A DNA stretch of 64,000 nucleotides from Podospora bellae-mahoneyi (GCF_035222275.1 NW_026946359.1:3844001-3908000), one strand, 5' to 3'; positions 21,524 through 33,014 are shown, counted from the first letter of the stretch. A program made the numbers and translations. The notes: a model not told the origin generated them from the sequence alone.

Positions 21524-22710
21524 CGTGTGTTCTTCGATTACAAGGAGGCCGGCGAGTTGGGACGAGGCTGCAACAAGACGATCGGCGTCTAAGGCCAAGA
21601 ATTGGAAGGGCGCGGAGTCGAAGCAGTAAAATGACGGCTATGCCGGTGCACGGTACTTATTCCGGGGAAAACGGTGGTAAAGGATACAGCTCAGAAATAA
21701 TGCCTTCTCTTGGACGGACAATGAAGCGGTTGGAAGTTGAAATGCGACTGCCTTGGATGGTTGGCGTAAGATGATCCGGGGTAGTACGTACTGCGTCACT
21801 CCTGGGCACTGTGGCTCAGCGCTCCAGCAGATAAGATTACAAGCCCACTGGTTAATAAGTCAAGCCACAGTGTAGCCTTGGCACTGCCCATAGGTACTCT
21901 GCCACTACTGTATACACAAAAGGGTCTGCGTTCAAAACCTATCAACAGTCTTTTCATGTTTGAGACAGCTTGAGTTATTCTGAGACGGTGTCATACAGCA
22001 TAGTCCAAATCCAAAACCTCCCATTCTCTTGTGTACATGCTCTGATCCGAGATCCGAGATTCAAGACGGGGAGCTATGGGGTGTTGATTGTATGTGTCAC
22101 ATCCGCAACCACAGTAGACATGTTGCTTGGACTGACTTCAATAAAATAACTAGATGATGGATCTACCTGTTGATTGCCCATCTAGGCATAAAAGTGCTTA
22201 AACAAAAATTAGCCCAAGGCAGTGTGGCTGTTTTTCCCCAGGTTACCGCTTCCACCCCGTTAGATGCACGCTCTAGCCAGCAAGATGCATACGGTGGGGG
22301 TCTTCGCTCAATCGGGGAGGGGAAGCTTTGAACACACCCCGGTCACTTCAACGCCAATGCACGGATCTGCACCATCTTCTCTAGCCCAGAGAGCTCTCTT
22401 TTGACTGCAACACCAAGATTCAACCTCACTTTTCATAAAGTTTTTTTTTTCTTTCACTTAATTCCCTCTTGTACATAACACCCTCCCCCCCCCACCCCCT
22501 CAAGCTACAATCAGCTACCCCCACGCCCATATACGATCAATTGGTCCATTTCCGGGTGTTGTTCTGCCTCACTCGGTATCCAGACCACCCACCATCAGTC
22601 TGGGGAAAAGAGAGTCCGTGTAGGAGACGACGCGCTAGACGGCTTCAGGACCGAGCAAAAAAAAAAAAAAAAAAGAAGACACCTTCGCCTTTCCCGCCCA
22701 TTCCACAGCC
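21524..22710. other. Shared upstream region of verprolin (-) and the mitochondrial protein (+)
   Basis: A divergent promoter region of 1.2 kb. Apart from a T10 run near 22441 and an A18 run at 22657-22674 just before the plus-strand start, I see no specific elements. Confidence 0.45.
22657..22674 (+). repeat. Poly(A) tract in a 5' leader
   Basis: Eighteen consecutive A residues, 37-54 nt before the start codon at 22711. If it is within the transcript it lies in the leader, where poly(A) stretches can bind Pab1. Confidence 0.85.
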
Positions 22711-24045
22711 ATGCTTCGTCGGCCGTACCAAGCCGGGCTGGGCCTGCAAGTCTGCCAGGCTTGTGAGCTTGTCTCTGGCAGACAATCGATGCGCACGGCC
22801 AAGCGTAGCTTCGTGACACTACATCCCAACAGACGCTTGGCCAACTTATCACCACCAAAGCCTACCTGGATGATCGCCACTCGCTCCTTTGGGACCTCGC
22901 AGACATGTCTAAAATCAAAACGCCAGCAGACACCGCAAAGTACTACCCAGAACCCAAGCCCCTCGCCAAGCACGTCGGCCCAGGCCAGCTCACCGGTGGG
23001 GGACCAGGATGTGCCAAATTTGGAAGAGATCATGGCTGCCGTTGACCGTACCACCAGGGAATTTACTGCCCATTCGGGGATCCCCTCTGAGCACATGACG
23101 CTCACAGCGCTGCGGGCTTGTGCGCAGACGGATGTCAGGCAAGCAGCAGACACCCAGACCAGTCACTCTGCCGTTGCTGCGGCCGAAGACAGGCCTGTCT
23201 CGAGACTCTTGGGCTTGGAAGGTGATGCCGCAAAGGCTGGCCAATCTAGCACCTCTACTACAGTTTCTGTGCTACGGCCGGAGGACGTTGTCGACAAGGT
23301 ATCGGAAGCGGCATATGCGATCGTCGCTCATCCCGCGGTTGTTATCACCCCGCAAGTGCTGGAGGAATATGTTCGACTTCAGGCTCGCCTTGGCAGACCG
23401 CAGACACTGCCACAAGTCTTGGGTCTCTACGGCAGCAAACCCACGCCCAAGGAAGTGTCTGGTTCCATCCGCTACACCGATTCCAACCCGGGAAGAGCGA
23501 GCAAGGCCGTGGATCCTGCCGTTGCTGAAGCTGCTCTCAATGCGGCGATCGAGGCCGATAATCTCGAGGCTGCTATTGGGGTTGTGGAAGTAACATACTC
23601 TTCCAAATCCTATCTGCGCGCAAAAGTTATTAGAAAAGGGCTCCTTCCTGCAGGTCTAGCTGGTGCCGTGCCCTTAGCGCTCTATCTCCTGGCCTCTGAG
23701 TTTGCCCAGTTTCAGTCAGCCTGGGACCATGCGAGCGCCACCAAGATTGCCTTTGCTGGCGCACTTTGCTATGTTGGATTTACCGGCACAATCGGGATGG
23801 TTGCGGCCTTTACAGCCAATGATCAGATGAAGCGGGTTACGTGGGCTATAGGAACACCTTTGGGCCACCGATGGCTCTACGAGGACGAAAGAGCGGCCCT
23901 CGACAAGATTGCGTGTGCTTTCGGATTCTCAGAGGAGCACCGGTATGGTGAGGAGGAGGGGGAGGAGTATCTCTGGCTCCGGGAGTACTTATTGAGCAGG
24001 TCTATGATCCTGGATGCGGTGGACCTGATGGAGGGTATGAACTAG
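22711..24045 (+). CDS. Conserved fungal mitochondrial membrane protein, function unknown
   Basis: Single exon, 444 residues. The first 70 residues are rich in Arg, Ser and hydrophobic residues with almost no acids, as in a mitochondrial presequence. A Ser/Pro/Gln linker follows. Residues about 175-305 look helical and partly repeat-like (VVDKVSEAAYAIVAHPAVVI; VAEAALNAAIEADNLEAAIG), which could be TPR/PPR-like helices. Two hydrophobic segments follow at about 310-331 (LLPAGLAGAVPLALYLLASE) and 346-369 (IAFAGALCYVGFTGTIGMVA). An acidic C-terminal domain with WLYEDERAALDKIACAFGF ends the protein. The architecture suggests an inner-membrane protein with two helices. I believe orthologues exist in other filamentous fungi but I cannot name the function. 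Confidence 0.8.
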   Translation: MLRRPYQAGLGLQVCQACELVSGRQSMRTAKRSFVTLHPNRRLANLSPPKPTWMIATRSFGTSQTCLKSKRQQTPQSTTQNPSPSPSTSAQASSPVGDQDVPNLEEIMAAVDRTTREFTAHSGIPSEHMTLTALRACAQTDVRQAADTQTSHSAVAAAEDRPVSRLLGLEGDAAKAGQSSTSTTVSVLRPEDVVDKVSEAAYAIVAHPAVVITPQVLEEYVRLQARLGRPQTLPQVLGLYGSKPTPKEVSGSIRYTDSNPGRASKAVDPAVAEAALNAAIEADNLEAAIGVVEVTYSSKSYLRAKVIRKGLLPAGLAGAVPLALYLLASEFAQFQSAWDHASATKIAFAGALCYVGFTGTIGMVAAFTANDQMKRVTWAIGTPLGHRWLYEDERAALDKIACAFGFSEEHRYGEEEGEEYLWLREYLLSRSMILDAVDLMEGMN

Positions 24046-24938
24046 GGGGGAACTAATGGAGATAAGCGGCAGTTGAAGGTGGCGGGAAGATGAAGATGGA
24101 ATAACGACCAGCACGCATCCGTAAGGCCCAGGGAGCTTGGCACTCAGCACCGGGGCTTACGGAAACTTTGATCGTCGCTTTCGGACCCGGGACGTTCTTG
24201 GCCCAACTTCCCTAGGTACCGCTAGGCTAGTTGATCGGCCGTGGGGCACCTCATCGGCCGCTGTCCGTTGTGGTTGCCAAGAGTGTGAAGCATAATATCA
24301 AAATCTAGGATGCTAAACCGTCGAGATGGGATACAAGACCTTTCACATCGATTGCTGTGCAAGGCGCAATTCTGCGGCCCTCCCTACCCGTGGCCTCGTA
24401 CACCCCCAAAACAATGCGTACCCAGCCCAGGGAGAAACCGGTGGAGCAGCCTCCCGTTCCCCAGACGCCAGTTGACGACCGCGCGCTGCGCTGTTTGGTT
24501 TGCCCACCCCTCCCCATGCCATGCATGCCTGTCTCTGCCATGGGTGTTGTGTCGCTCCCAGCTTCGTCCTGATTACGAAGGCCCCCGACGGCATCTGAAT
24601 CGGGTGTACCTACCGGGCTTGGCCCGCAGCCCAAGTGTACTTGTTTCTACGTCACTTTATCTCCCCCGTCCACCCCATTCCTTCCTCCCTCCCAGCCCCA
24701 GCGCTGGCCACGATTTTAATACGTATTTATGTCCCAACCTTCCCCCGGCCCCCAGCTTTAGGTCCATGTTCATGACAGGGTCAACACGCCACTTGAATAG
24801 ACAGTCTTGGAACGCTAGCTTCTTCAACGTTGGACTTTCTCACCGCTCGGCCGTTTCATCAGACTTGTTGCTTCCTATTTTGTTCTTCGTTCTTCTTCAA
24901 ACGTCTTTACCAACGCACCGGTACACCAGCGCCACACC
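24046..24938. other. Intergenic, promoter of the four-helix membrane protein
   Basis: No gene recognised. The last 250 nt are C/T-rich and look like the leader of the gene starting at 24939. Confidence 0.45.
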
Positions 24939-26160
24939 ATGGCCGCCTTTGAGCGAGACGAGGCCAAATGTCTATACTATGCAGCATTTGCCTCGCACCT
25001 GCACCGGCAGGCCTTTGATTTTATCTACTGGTTTCTCTTCATCCTTGTTGTCTCCATGCTCTTTTTGTCGTCATGGAAATACAGCGGGTCAGTTCATGTC
25101 CTCATTTTTTTGGGGGGGGGTGGGAAATTGGATGGGCGCTGACTACTGTCTAGTGATATGGAAAAGGTCTCAGACCTGGAGCCGGGATGTCCAGAATACA
25201 AGAAGAAGATGAAACGGTGCTTCTATGTCTGCGCGCTCTATTCTAGTATCTCGGTTGTTGCCGTTGTGATGGAGGTATATGCCCTGTTGGCCTTGCAATT
25301 TTGCGATGGAGAGGACCTCATGTCGCTATATTGGTCAACATGGACCATGTTGCAAGTTGGGTCACTGATTGCCATCTTTGGTATCCTCCTTGCGGTCTAC
25401 AACAGCGTTCGCGCTAGGAAGAACCCGTGAGTCTATCGTCTCGTCCCCTCAAAATGAAGCCATCACTAACAACCAGACAGCCCTTGGGCGTTGGCATTGG
25501 GTACTCCTGTACTTGTCGTTGCCGGCATCGGTCACGCGCTTCACAGCTCGGTACGCAGGCGGGCTGAAAGGATGCGGTCTAGGAGCCGGAGCAGGGCTCG
25601 CCATCGTGCCGTGTCAAACTGCAGCTCCAGTCGCATGGAACTGAATGGTGTGCCAATCAGCAGAGAGTATGTCACCCATATGCACCTCCCCGGGAGGAGA
25701 CAAAAGAGACAGAAGAGACTATCCATTTTGCTAACCAATGATGTTTTCCAGACAAACACTCTTTGGCGAGGAGAGCGAGAAGGAAGACGGCGAAATCCCA
25801 GGAAAGCTCGTCGGATACACCCCGGACGGATCCCCGATTATCAGATTCACGGAAGACCCGGGGAGGATCGGGGCAGATCGGGGCGAGGTCATCTGCAGAG
25901 GCGAGGGCGGCCACGTCATTGTCGCTTTCCGGAAGGGGATGACGACGATCATCAACGGCGCAATCTCGAGTCCGCCGCCGGCTGCCCTGCTACCCGTACC
26001 CATGACCAGTCCCGGGCCGAGTTATTCTTCTGCCGGTCTTACAGTACAGCCCCGATCGCCGGTCGTCAAGATAGAATTGCCAACCACTGGGAGGACGACG
26101 CCGACGCCAGAGCCTCGTGCGACACCACCGACGGTGCTGCCGAGGGATTCCCCTGTATGA
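24939..26160 (+). CDS. Four-helix membrane protein with cytosolic Pro-rich tail, 4 exons
   Basis: Exons 24939-25087, 25154-25426, 25481-25666 and 25752-26160 give 338 residues. Introns of 66, 54 and 85 nt have GTCAGT, GTGAGT and GTATGT donors; the last two have CTAAC branch sites. Four hydrophobic segments are visible: FIYWFLFILVVSMLFL, ISVVAVVMEVYALLALQF, MLQVGSLIAIFGILLAVY and LALGTPVLVVAGIGHAL. An Arg/Ser-rich stretch (RRRAERMRSRSRSRAR) follows the fourth helix. The remaining hydrophilic part has an acidic section and a Ser/Pro-rich end, likely cytosolic. The start was chosen because it has a good context (CACCATGG) and leads directly into the first helix. I recognise no family; such proteins are common in filamentous ascomycetes. 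Confidence 0.8.
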
Positions 26161-26956
26161 CATTGCACAAGTTTTACTTTATTGGCTTGGGATCACAGGG
26201 AAAAGTGATTGGCTTTTCTTTCTTTTGGACAACGCGCCGGTGCGCTGGTTAGGAGGATAAAATTGGAAACGGATTGGGCTTGGAATTTTTTAGCGTTGTG
26301 GTTGGGTTTGCGGGAGATTGAGAGAGTCAGTTTTTTCTTTCCTTCATGGATGGCCTAGGAAACAAATGGGAATCGGCTATCGGGTACACAAGCGCGCGGA
26401 ACATTGCATCTTTTTTGTTATCATCGTTTTGGAAAGAGCGAGTTTGGTTGTATGTGTGTTTTACATTTCATCATTTGGGAGATTTGGAAATTCCTCGCAT
26501 AGTTTTTTGTCTCTGATACATGTGTCTTTTTATCTCTGTCTCTCACTTTGGATTGGGAAGGTGAAACTGGTAGGGTATCCGGTTGGGAGTTGAAAGTTTG
26601 AGTCACACATGACTGCGTTATCTACATTTTGTCTTACTACTGTGGTCTGTGTCTTTTTTGCCATGCTTTTTCAAAGGCACACAGCCACGCTTGAAATCAA
26701 CGATACCTTTTTTTTTTTCTCTTCCTCGTCGTCATTTCTTTTGGCTCGGACTGCAATAGCCCGGAGTGGCCGTGAGATATGAACATGGGGGGAAATCTTT
26801 ACTTCACCGCCCACCAGATCCAGCTGTCCGTCCCCCCTTGTTTAGTGTTTACGCCCCCTTTTTAGCCCCTCGTCACCCTTGTCCCGCTCCGCGGCAGGCG
26901 GGAATGCAAACACAGGTCAGCCAAGCCGACAGCCAAGGATAACGGGCTGTTACTAT

Positions 26957-26991
26957 CAACAACAACAACACACATACACACACACACACAA
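26957..26991 (+). repeat. CAA/CA simple repeat
   Basis: Short (CAA) units followed by (CA) units with single interruptions, in an intergenic region. Confidence 0.8.
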
Positions 26992-27402
26992 GGGAAAGAG
27001 AGAAGAAGAGATGAATCGGGTATCTGGATTACAATTGCTTCCTGCGGTGATACGTTGTATTTGAGTTTTCTATTTCCATAAAACTATTCTGTTCATCCGA
27101 GTTTGTTTGCGAGGAGTGTGTACCCCCCCACTTTCCCAAATAGGCAGTTTCCCAGCATCTGAATGAGATGCCGCTCGGTTCACGCACGGTAGATCTACCA
27201 TACTTCCCGGCAGGGGGGTGGGTGAGATTTGACGGGTGGATTTCGTGGCTCAAGGGAAAGGGGATACGACCTCACAGACGACATCCCGTCCAGAATTAAA
27301 AGGTTTCATTTCACCATATATTGGGCATGAATCATCGAACATGGGAAAGAGAATTTTGCATGATACACTCCGTATCCCCGATCAACACACGCCCAAGTAG
27401 GG

Positions 27403-27422
27403 AAAAAAAAAAAAAAAAAAAA
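27403..27422 (+). repeat. Poly(A) tract, 20 nt
   Basis: Twenty consecutive A residues in an intergenic region. No element around it that would mark it as a retroposed tail; I see no target-site duplication. Confidence 0.85.
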
Positions 27423-28432
27423 CTCCGTGAATTGAAACGGTGAGTTTTTTTCCCACGTGGGAGATGTCATTCGTTCTTCTTTGACCAGCGTCACGGGCAC
27501 GAGACGGGTACAGTACGCTCGCACCCCCTCTCAGACGTCACTACCACCACCATCAGTCCTCACCAAAATTCATATCCAATCTCAACAAACCTCACCAACC
27601 AACAGCAACGTGCCCTAAACGAATGGCTCTTGACAAGAAACCCAAGAACACGGCAAAGGGTGATCAGCTGACACCCCTGCCCCATGTCAACCCTGCATCC
27701 ATCCAAACCTGACCGCCGGGTTCACCAGGCGAAACCACCCGACCGGGAATTGTCACGATGATTCCTCCAAATCGGGAGAAAGGGATAAAAAAATTGTTTC
27801 GGATGATGAAACTACCGACTCTCTCTCGTACACCAAGTCATTTTACATTCCATCCCCCCAAAAAACAATCCCAGAGATACGGACTGAAACATACACTCCT
27901 CCTCCATCCAACCATCTCCCTCTCCCAAAAATGTGGCAGTGCTGCTGCTCTCTCACCTCAGAAACATCCTGACTGATCGTCCCCCCTCCCCTCCCAAAAC
28001 ACCCTGCAAGAGTCATCACGATCTCACACCCTCCAAAAACCCATATCTTCGGGAAATGGCATTTCCATGATGCGCCTTATGTAAGGCGGGATTTCGCACA
28101 TCAGCATCTCAACCCCCCCCGAATCCAACCATTTTCACGCCTTTAACCCCGTGTTCCCATTATTCCTTACCAGGTCTAATAACCCCCCCGGATCCGATCC
28201 TAATATCTGTAATTCCCTTCAACAGAAAAAACAAGGTCTCCCGCGAAGTCTGGTCAAGCATTCTGAATACCCGGCAACCCATCACAACTTGGCAAACATT
28301 GTCTCCGAGCCGCTCCTTGGCAAATGTCACATTCGGTCTTGGTATTGTAGGAGAAGATACAAAAAAGTTTCACATGACTTTCGTCTCTATATTTTTCCGC
28401 TTCTTTTGATTTCCATCACCATACCCCCCTCC

Positions 28433-29725
28433 TTATGCCCTTCCGGCTCGTCCAACCTGAAGAATCTCACCCGTCAGCCGATCGTCGCTGCGAAGTACCG
28501 GCCAAGAGCTGCCGTCCGCCTTGACCAGTGTAACTTCAAGCTTGGTGCCCAAGATCTTAAAGGTCGACTTGGCAGCATCTATCGTCCCAAACAGCGGGAT
28601 CTGCGCCTTGTATCGCTTCGGCATGGGCGCGTCTGTCGTCAGAAGGTCCAGGTCGATGGTCTTGTCCTGGAATTCCACCTTGGAAGCCTCCTTGTCGATC
28701 TTCTTGAGGAAGAACGAGGCAATCACCGATGTAGGGGTTTGGTAAAAGTCGGTTCTGTACAAGAATGAAAAATAAAAGGCGGCGATAAGCATATGTGTTT
28801 CCGTCTAGACCAACCATCGGCGGTGAAGGGAGGTGGATCGATATGTTTCTGCTCGATAGGATACCCGCAGACACAGCCCAGTCTTGGCCGCGGCCTTGGC
28901 TTGCTTCGCGCGTAGGAAAGCCTATGAAGCAGAAATCGCGATGGGGAAGGGAGGGGGAAAACAAGGGAGTAGAGTAAACTCACCTGACCGTCTCCAGGAC
29001 CTCTTCACCACCAGCCGACGACGTCTTGGCCTTGTCTTTTTCTCCGCTCCCGACGAACAGATGCCTGTCCTTTGTCTTACAGCCCTCAATCTTCATGAAC
29101 TGGTCAAACTCGAGGACGCGGCGCTTGCAACAGCTGTAACCCTTGCTGCCCTCGTGGAAGATGGGCGCTCCCGGGTGGTGCACGCAGCTCTCGCCTTCCC
29201 GGTTGGAGCCCTTCTTGTAAGCTACACCGCATCCCTTCCGCCTGCAAACGCGGCCGTCCGGAATCTCGATTGTGGCGTCGTCATCCTCCGACTCGGCGAC
29301 GGGGGGTGGTGGAGTGGGTATGTGCTGGGGGGCGGCGACGGGCGCACGGGGTGGCGGGGGAGGGAGGTTTGTCGTCTCGACGAGACCTTCCGGAGCAGCT
29401 TCCCTCTTTTCGATCTTTGGCGGGAGATCGGTGGTGCTGTGCTTGCCCTCGGTGCATGGCTCAATGGCCATGAATTCCTCAAAGGTGAGAACGCGCGGCT
29501 TGCAGCACTTCCATCCTGTTCCCGGAGGCAAAAGAAGGTTGTGGTCAGCTTGGCGGGGTCTAGAGATATCAATGTGATAGGCAGGCCAGAGGGAAGCTGC
29601 AGGATGGTGGTTGACCTACCTTTCTGGCCCTCGTGGAAGACGGGGGGACCGGGGTGGTAGCGGCACACCTCTTCGGGGTCTGTATACTCCTTGCCGCAAC
29701 CTTGATGGACACACTTTTGAGCCAT
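28433..29725 (-). CDS. CHORD and CS domain protein, HSP90 co-chaperone family
   Basis: Exons 29620-29725, 28984-29515 and 28433-28754 give 319 residues; introns are 104 and 229 nt, the latter long for this window. CHORD-I lies at about residues 5-65 ([30 protein letters not shown]), CHORD-II at about 150-210 (CRRKGCGVAY, CVHHPGAPIFHEGSKGYSCC). Each binds two zinc ions through conserved Cys and His. A CS domain with the p23/SGT1 fold is at about 215-310. The family includes plant RAR1, animal CHORDC1 and Aspergillus ChpA; members bind HSP90 through these domains and, with SGT1, help stabilise client proteins. A Pro-rich acidic linker joins the two CHORDs. The 464 bp upstream region is shared with the divergent gene at 30190. 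Confidence 0.93.
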
Positions 29726-30189
29726 GGTGACAGGAGCTTTAGGTAGGTACCTGGAAGGCGGGGAGGGGTCGACTGGAGCTGTCTTTGTGAGATAGGAATC
29801 GACTTTGTTGGTGGTGAGGAAGCGAAAACTGTCGCTGTTGATGGCTGTTGATGTCAAAACAACAAACAATTAATCGCTGCCAAACAAAGGGGTTCGGGCG
29901 GTTAGATTCAGGGCATCCATGGAAGCTCTCTCGAAGAAAATGGAAGCTCCCCGTTGCCCGCTGTCGCTGATACGGTTGGTGGGGGCGGGGAAGCTGTGGA
30001 AACGCGTCGTCGCGACTGCCCAGCGGGCCGGGGTTTAGAGATCTGGCCTAGCCGTAAACGGTTTAGTCCATTGGCAATTAAACAGCCTTAGACCATGAGC
30101 CTGTTTCGATATCTGACTCGCTTTCAATGTCAACTCATCACAATAACCTATCAATACACCTGTTTCACCGAGCTTCATACCAAGCAATC
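29726..30189. promoter_or_regulatory. Divergent promoter between the CHORD gene and the glutaredoxin-like gene
   Basis: 464 bp separate two start codons pointing away from each other. The region contains a TTAGGTAGGTACC word near 29739. Co-regulation is possible but not shown by the sequence. Confidence 0.5.
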
Positions 30190-30560
30190 ATGCGGGCTAC
30201 CGCTCGTCTCCTTCAATCATGCAGAATAACCTTCTTCACACGTAAAACCTGCGGACTATGCACCCAGGCAAGATCAGTTTTATCAGACGTCTGGGATCAA
30301 CGGCCGTTTGCCTTCAAAGAGGTTGACATTGTTGATCCCAAGTCCAAACCATGGTTGGATCTCTATGACTTTGATGTCCCCGTGGTGAGCTTACTCGCAT
30401 AAAGAACGATGCAAAGCAACTAATTCAAGAACAGATTCACATCAGCAAGTCTGAGGCGCCCGAAGAAGATCCCAAGCTGTCTTCCCAGGCCGTCAAATTG
30501 ATGCATCGGTTTACAGTAGACCAGGTCAAAGCAAAGATGGACCTTGTTGAAAAGTCATGA
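30190..30560 (+). CDS. Glutaredoxin-like protein (YDR286C/C5orf63 type)
   Basis: Exons 30190-30384 and 30435-30560 give 106 residues; the 50-nt intron has GTGAGC, CTAAT and ACAG signals. The fold is thioredoxin-like: strand (RITFFTRK), a redox motif CGLC at residues 21-24, helix, strand (FAFKEVDIVD) and a conserved DVPV cis-proline turn spanning the exon junction region (DVPVIHI). This matches the small glutaredoxin-like family (DUF836) typified by yeast YDR286C, thought to be a mitochondrial or cytosolic disulfide reductase of unknown substrate. I preferred the start at 30190 over an in-phase ATG at 30127 because the family begins close to the first strand. It ends 187 bp from the convergent aldolase gene. 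Confidence 0.88.
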
Positions 30561-30747
30561 GCATGCCGACGGCCTCCAGTATGACCAATGATGTCAGTCG
30601 TTTGTTTTGCTATCGTATATACGAAGCTCTGGACCATCTAGTCTAGCAGTCCGAACCGTACGACAGCCCGTGGAAGGATGAGAGTACAGCTGTGCTAATC
30701 ACGGTTGTACATGTAAACCTCCCATCGCTAGACATCTCTTCACAGCC

Positions 30748-31888
30748 TCAATACGAAGCGGCCTTCTCACCTTGAACCTTTCCCTGGGCAACGGCGAGTG
30801 CGTCCACCATTGTGGCCTGAAGAGCCGTAAAATCCGTGGCCACGTTGATCATATGGAATCCCATATCAGCGTACTTCTTTGCCTGCTCTCCACCGGTGCA
30901 GAATATACCACACTTCTTGCCAGCTGCCACCGTCGCCTTATAGATACGGGCAATAGCATCGTCCAACTCAGCATCCGTCTTGCCGTTGATAATTGGGTGG
31001 CCGATATTGTTGCCTAGGTCAAAAGGCCCGATGAATACAACATCAACTAGTGGCGCAATCTCTTCCACGGAATCCAGAGCCTCCTTGGTTTCGATCTGCA
31101 CCATGGTCAACAGGCTGTCGTTGGCTTGCTGAAGATATTCTGTAAGCGTCGGTTCTGGATGGAAGTTTTGCACCGCAATCGGGGAACCGAATCCTCTCGT
31201 TCCCAGTGGTGGGAACTTGGCTGCTGATACCACGCTCTTGACCTCATCAACAGTCCGGATCAGCGGTACAAGTATCTGAACCTATGGTTAGCCGGACTCA
31301 CTCAATACAAGGGGAGTTCTGTCATTCTCACTCCGTGTGCACCGCTATCCAATGCCCCTGTGAGCACAACGTCAGCCACTGCCGGATAGTTGGGAGATCA
31401 TCTGAACACTCACGTTTCACCATCCAAGGTTGAATATCTGGTAGTCGAACAATAGGGGACACACCCAGGGCGGCAATGGCCGGAACCGCGTCATGCATTG
31501 CAGCATCTAGCAGGGTGTCACAGATTAGTCTTGGGGTCACACCATTGACATAGATCTACAACGGAATAGGCCTCCTACCGTCGATGTTGCCGTGTTCACA
31601 GTCCACCATTACCCAATCTGCACCCGACCTGGCCAGTACACGAGAAACATTGGCACCGGGAATCATCTGCCAGAAGCCCATAGCTGGCCGCTTGCCTTCG
31701 GTGAAGACTTGCTTCAGTTTGTTTGACGTTGTCATCTTGGCGGATGCAGCCATAGCGGACGACGACATGAACCGAAGTGGTTGGCCGATGCGAGGATGAT
31801 GTATTCTAGATGATACGGACTGACGAGATATACAGAGGCGGAATGTTTGTAGCGTGCCGGTTACTGCTGCTGCTCTTGTCCGAACCAT
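30748..31888 (-). CDS. HpcH/HpaI-family aldolase, mitochondrial
   Basis: Exons 31579-31888, 31414-31506, 31332-31357 and 30748-31281 give 320 residues; one exon is only 26 nt. The family cleaves 2-oxo-4-hydroxy acids into pyruvate (or an oxo-acid) and an aldehyde with a divalent metal, as in HpaI and 2-keto-3-deoxy-glucarate aldolase. Motifs seen: MGFWQMIPG, GADWVMVDCEHGNID, RLPDIQPWMVKRALDSGAHG (metal/substrate side), VQIETKEAL with the metal-binding Glu, and FIGPFDLGNNIG with the metal-binding Asp. The first 45-50 residues are Arg/Ser-rich without acids and look like a mitochondrial presequence. In-frame methionines at the end of that stretch could give a cytosolic form. The biological substrate in fungi is not settled. 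Confidence 0.92.
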
Positions 31889-32417
31889 GGTGGATCCTTT
31901 ATAAACAGTCCGAGAGTCGCTCTTTTCAACAGGCCACCACCACCAACGGGGATGTTTCAAAAGAGGCAATATGATTCGAAACCCGGAAATCCACGCAAGG
32001 GATGAGTGAGGTTTGTCTAATGACCCCCACCAACATCTACTTTTACAACGTTGGAGATCTGCGGGGGCGGAGTTGAGGCTTTTGCGGGGTAACACATGGA
32101 GGAACTGTTAGCTTGGGATCGTGACCCCCTCTTATAACCGCCATTCACGGAAGGCATTGCCAAGTATTTGGTGATGCCTTCAAGCAATAGATATCGATGC
32201 CAAGGGGATGCCTAGGCCGAAATGTAGTTCAACAGCATTGTTAATGTTGCTTCTCGCCGAGACTTGCTTGCAAATGTTGCGAACTACCCTTCTGTTCAGC
32301 CTGATAGTAGGGGTTTCTGCAGGCGCGCTATACGTCGTGAAACGCTGTGTGTGACGAAGCGGCTTGTTTTCTTTACCCTGACAGCGGCAGCCTCGGCGAG
32401 GATGACGATCTGTATGC

Positions 32418-32453
<36 letters not shown>

Positions 32454-32916
32454 ACTGTTGATCGATATGTGGCTGTGTCTGCGTTGATACATGCACAACA
32501 TAGGGAAAGCGTTCAGTGACAAATTATATCGATATGCTATTCTAGACGGATTCCACGCTCCAGATGGGCAAAACGTGGTGATCGGGAAGAGATAGATGGC
32601 TGTTCTGTAGTGTAACAAGCTGCTGCATAGAGGCCTCCTGGACATGGCATGAGAGTCGAGTGGCTCCTAATACCAGGTTCTTCTCTCTTAGGGGGATTAT
32701 CAGGACGAAACTGACAAGTCTCTTGTTGCCGCCATAGATATAGTGATTGTTTTCCACTGTTTGCTTTGAACTGTAAATGCTTCTTTCTGACTGTATGACC
32801 CTCTCTAAGTCGGATATGGCCTCCATCTTGAATGCTGTTGGTCACAAAATCCAGTAATTACATAATACCGTACTCTCCCCAACCATTCATCAAAATCGGA
32901 CCATTCACGATTCAAA
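31889..32916. other. Intergenic with a T31 run
   Basis: No coding region recognised. The most conspicuous feature is an uninterrupted T run at 32422-32452. The left end is the promoter of the aldolase gene. Confidence 0.5.
32422..32452 (+). repeat. Poly(T) tract of about 31 nt
   Basis: Longest homopolymer in the window, intergenic. Could be nucleosome-depleting, or the tail of a retroposed minus-strand sequence, but nothing recognisable adjoins it. Its exact length may be affected by sequencing error. Confidence 0.85.
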
Positions 32917-33008
32917 TCGGGTATGGTGTAGCGGTAACATCGTTGACTCTCACCTCTCAGAAGTGTCTGTTCTCTCAACAGCCCCGGGTTCGACTCCCGG
33001 TATCCGAG
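32917..33008 (+). tRNA. tRNA-Glu (anticodon CTC) with a 21-nt intron
   Basis: Exon sequence is identical to the gene at 2578-2672, with all four stems intact. The intron (32953-32973) is at the same position but is 21 nt and differs from the 24-nt intron of the first copy, sharing mainly the TCTCAG core. T5 (33015-33019) and T6 (33022-33027) runs follow as terminators. Confidence 0.93.
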
Positions 33009-33014
33009 TCCTTA

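Larger units (their letters stand above)
26161..28432. other. 2.3 kb intergenic with simple repeats
   Basis: Convergent 3' flanks of a plus-strand and a minus-strand gene. It contains CAA/CA simple repeat at about 26957-26991 and an A20 run at 27403-27422. No coding region or RNA gene that I can support. Confidence 0.45.

Noticed and set aside
27403-27422. A20 run as the tail of a retroposed element
   Set aside because: No SINE/LINE-like body upstream and no flanking duplication seen.
31965-31990. TTCGAA word suggesting a tRNA T arm
   Set aside because: Flanking bases do not form a T stem, acceptor stem or anticodon arm on either strand.
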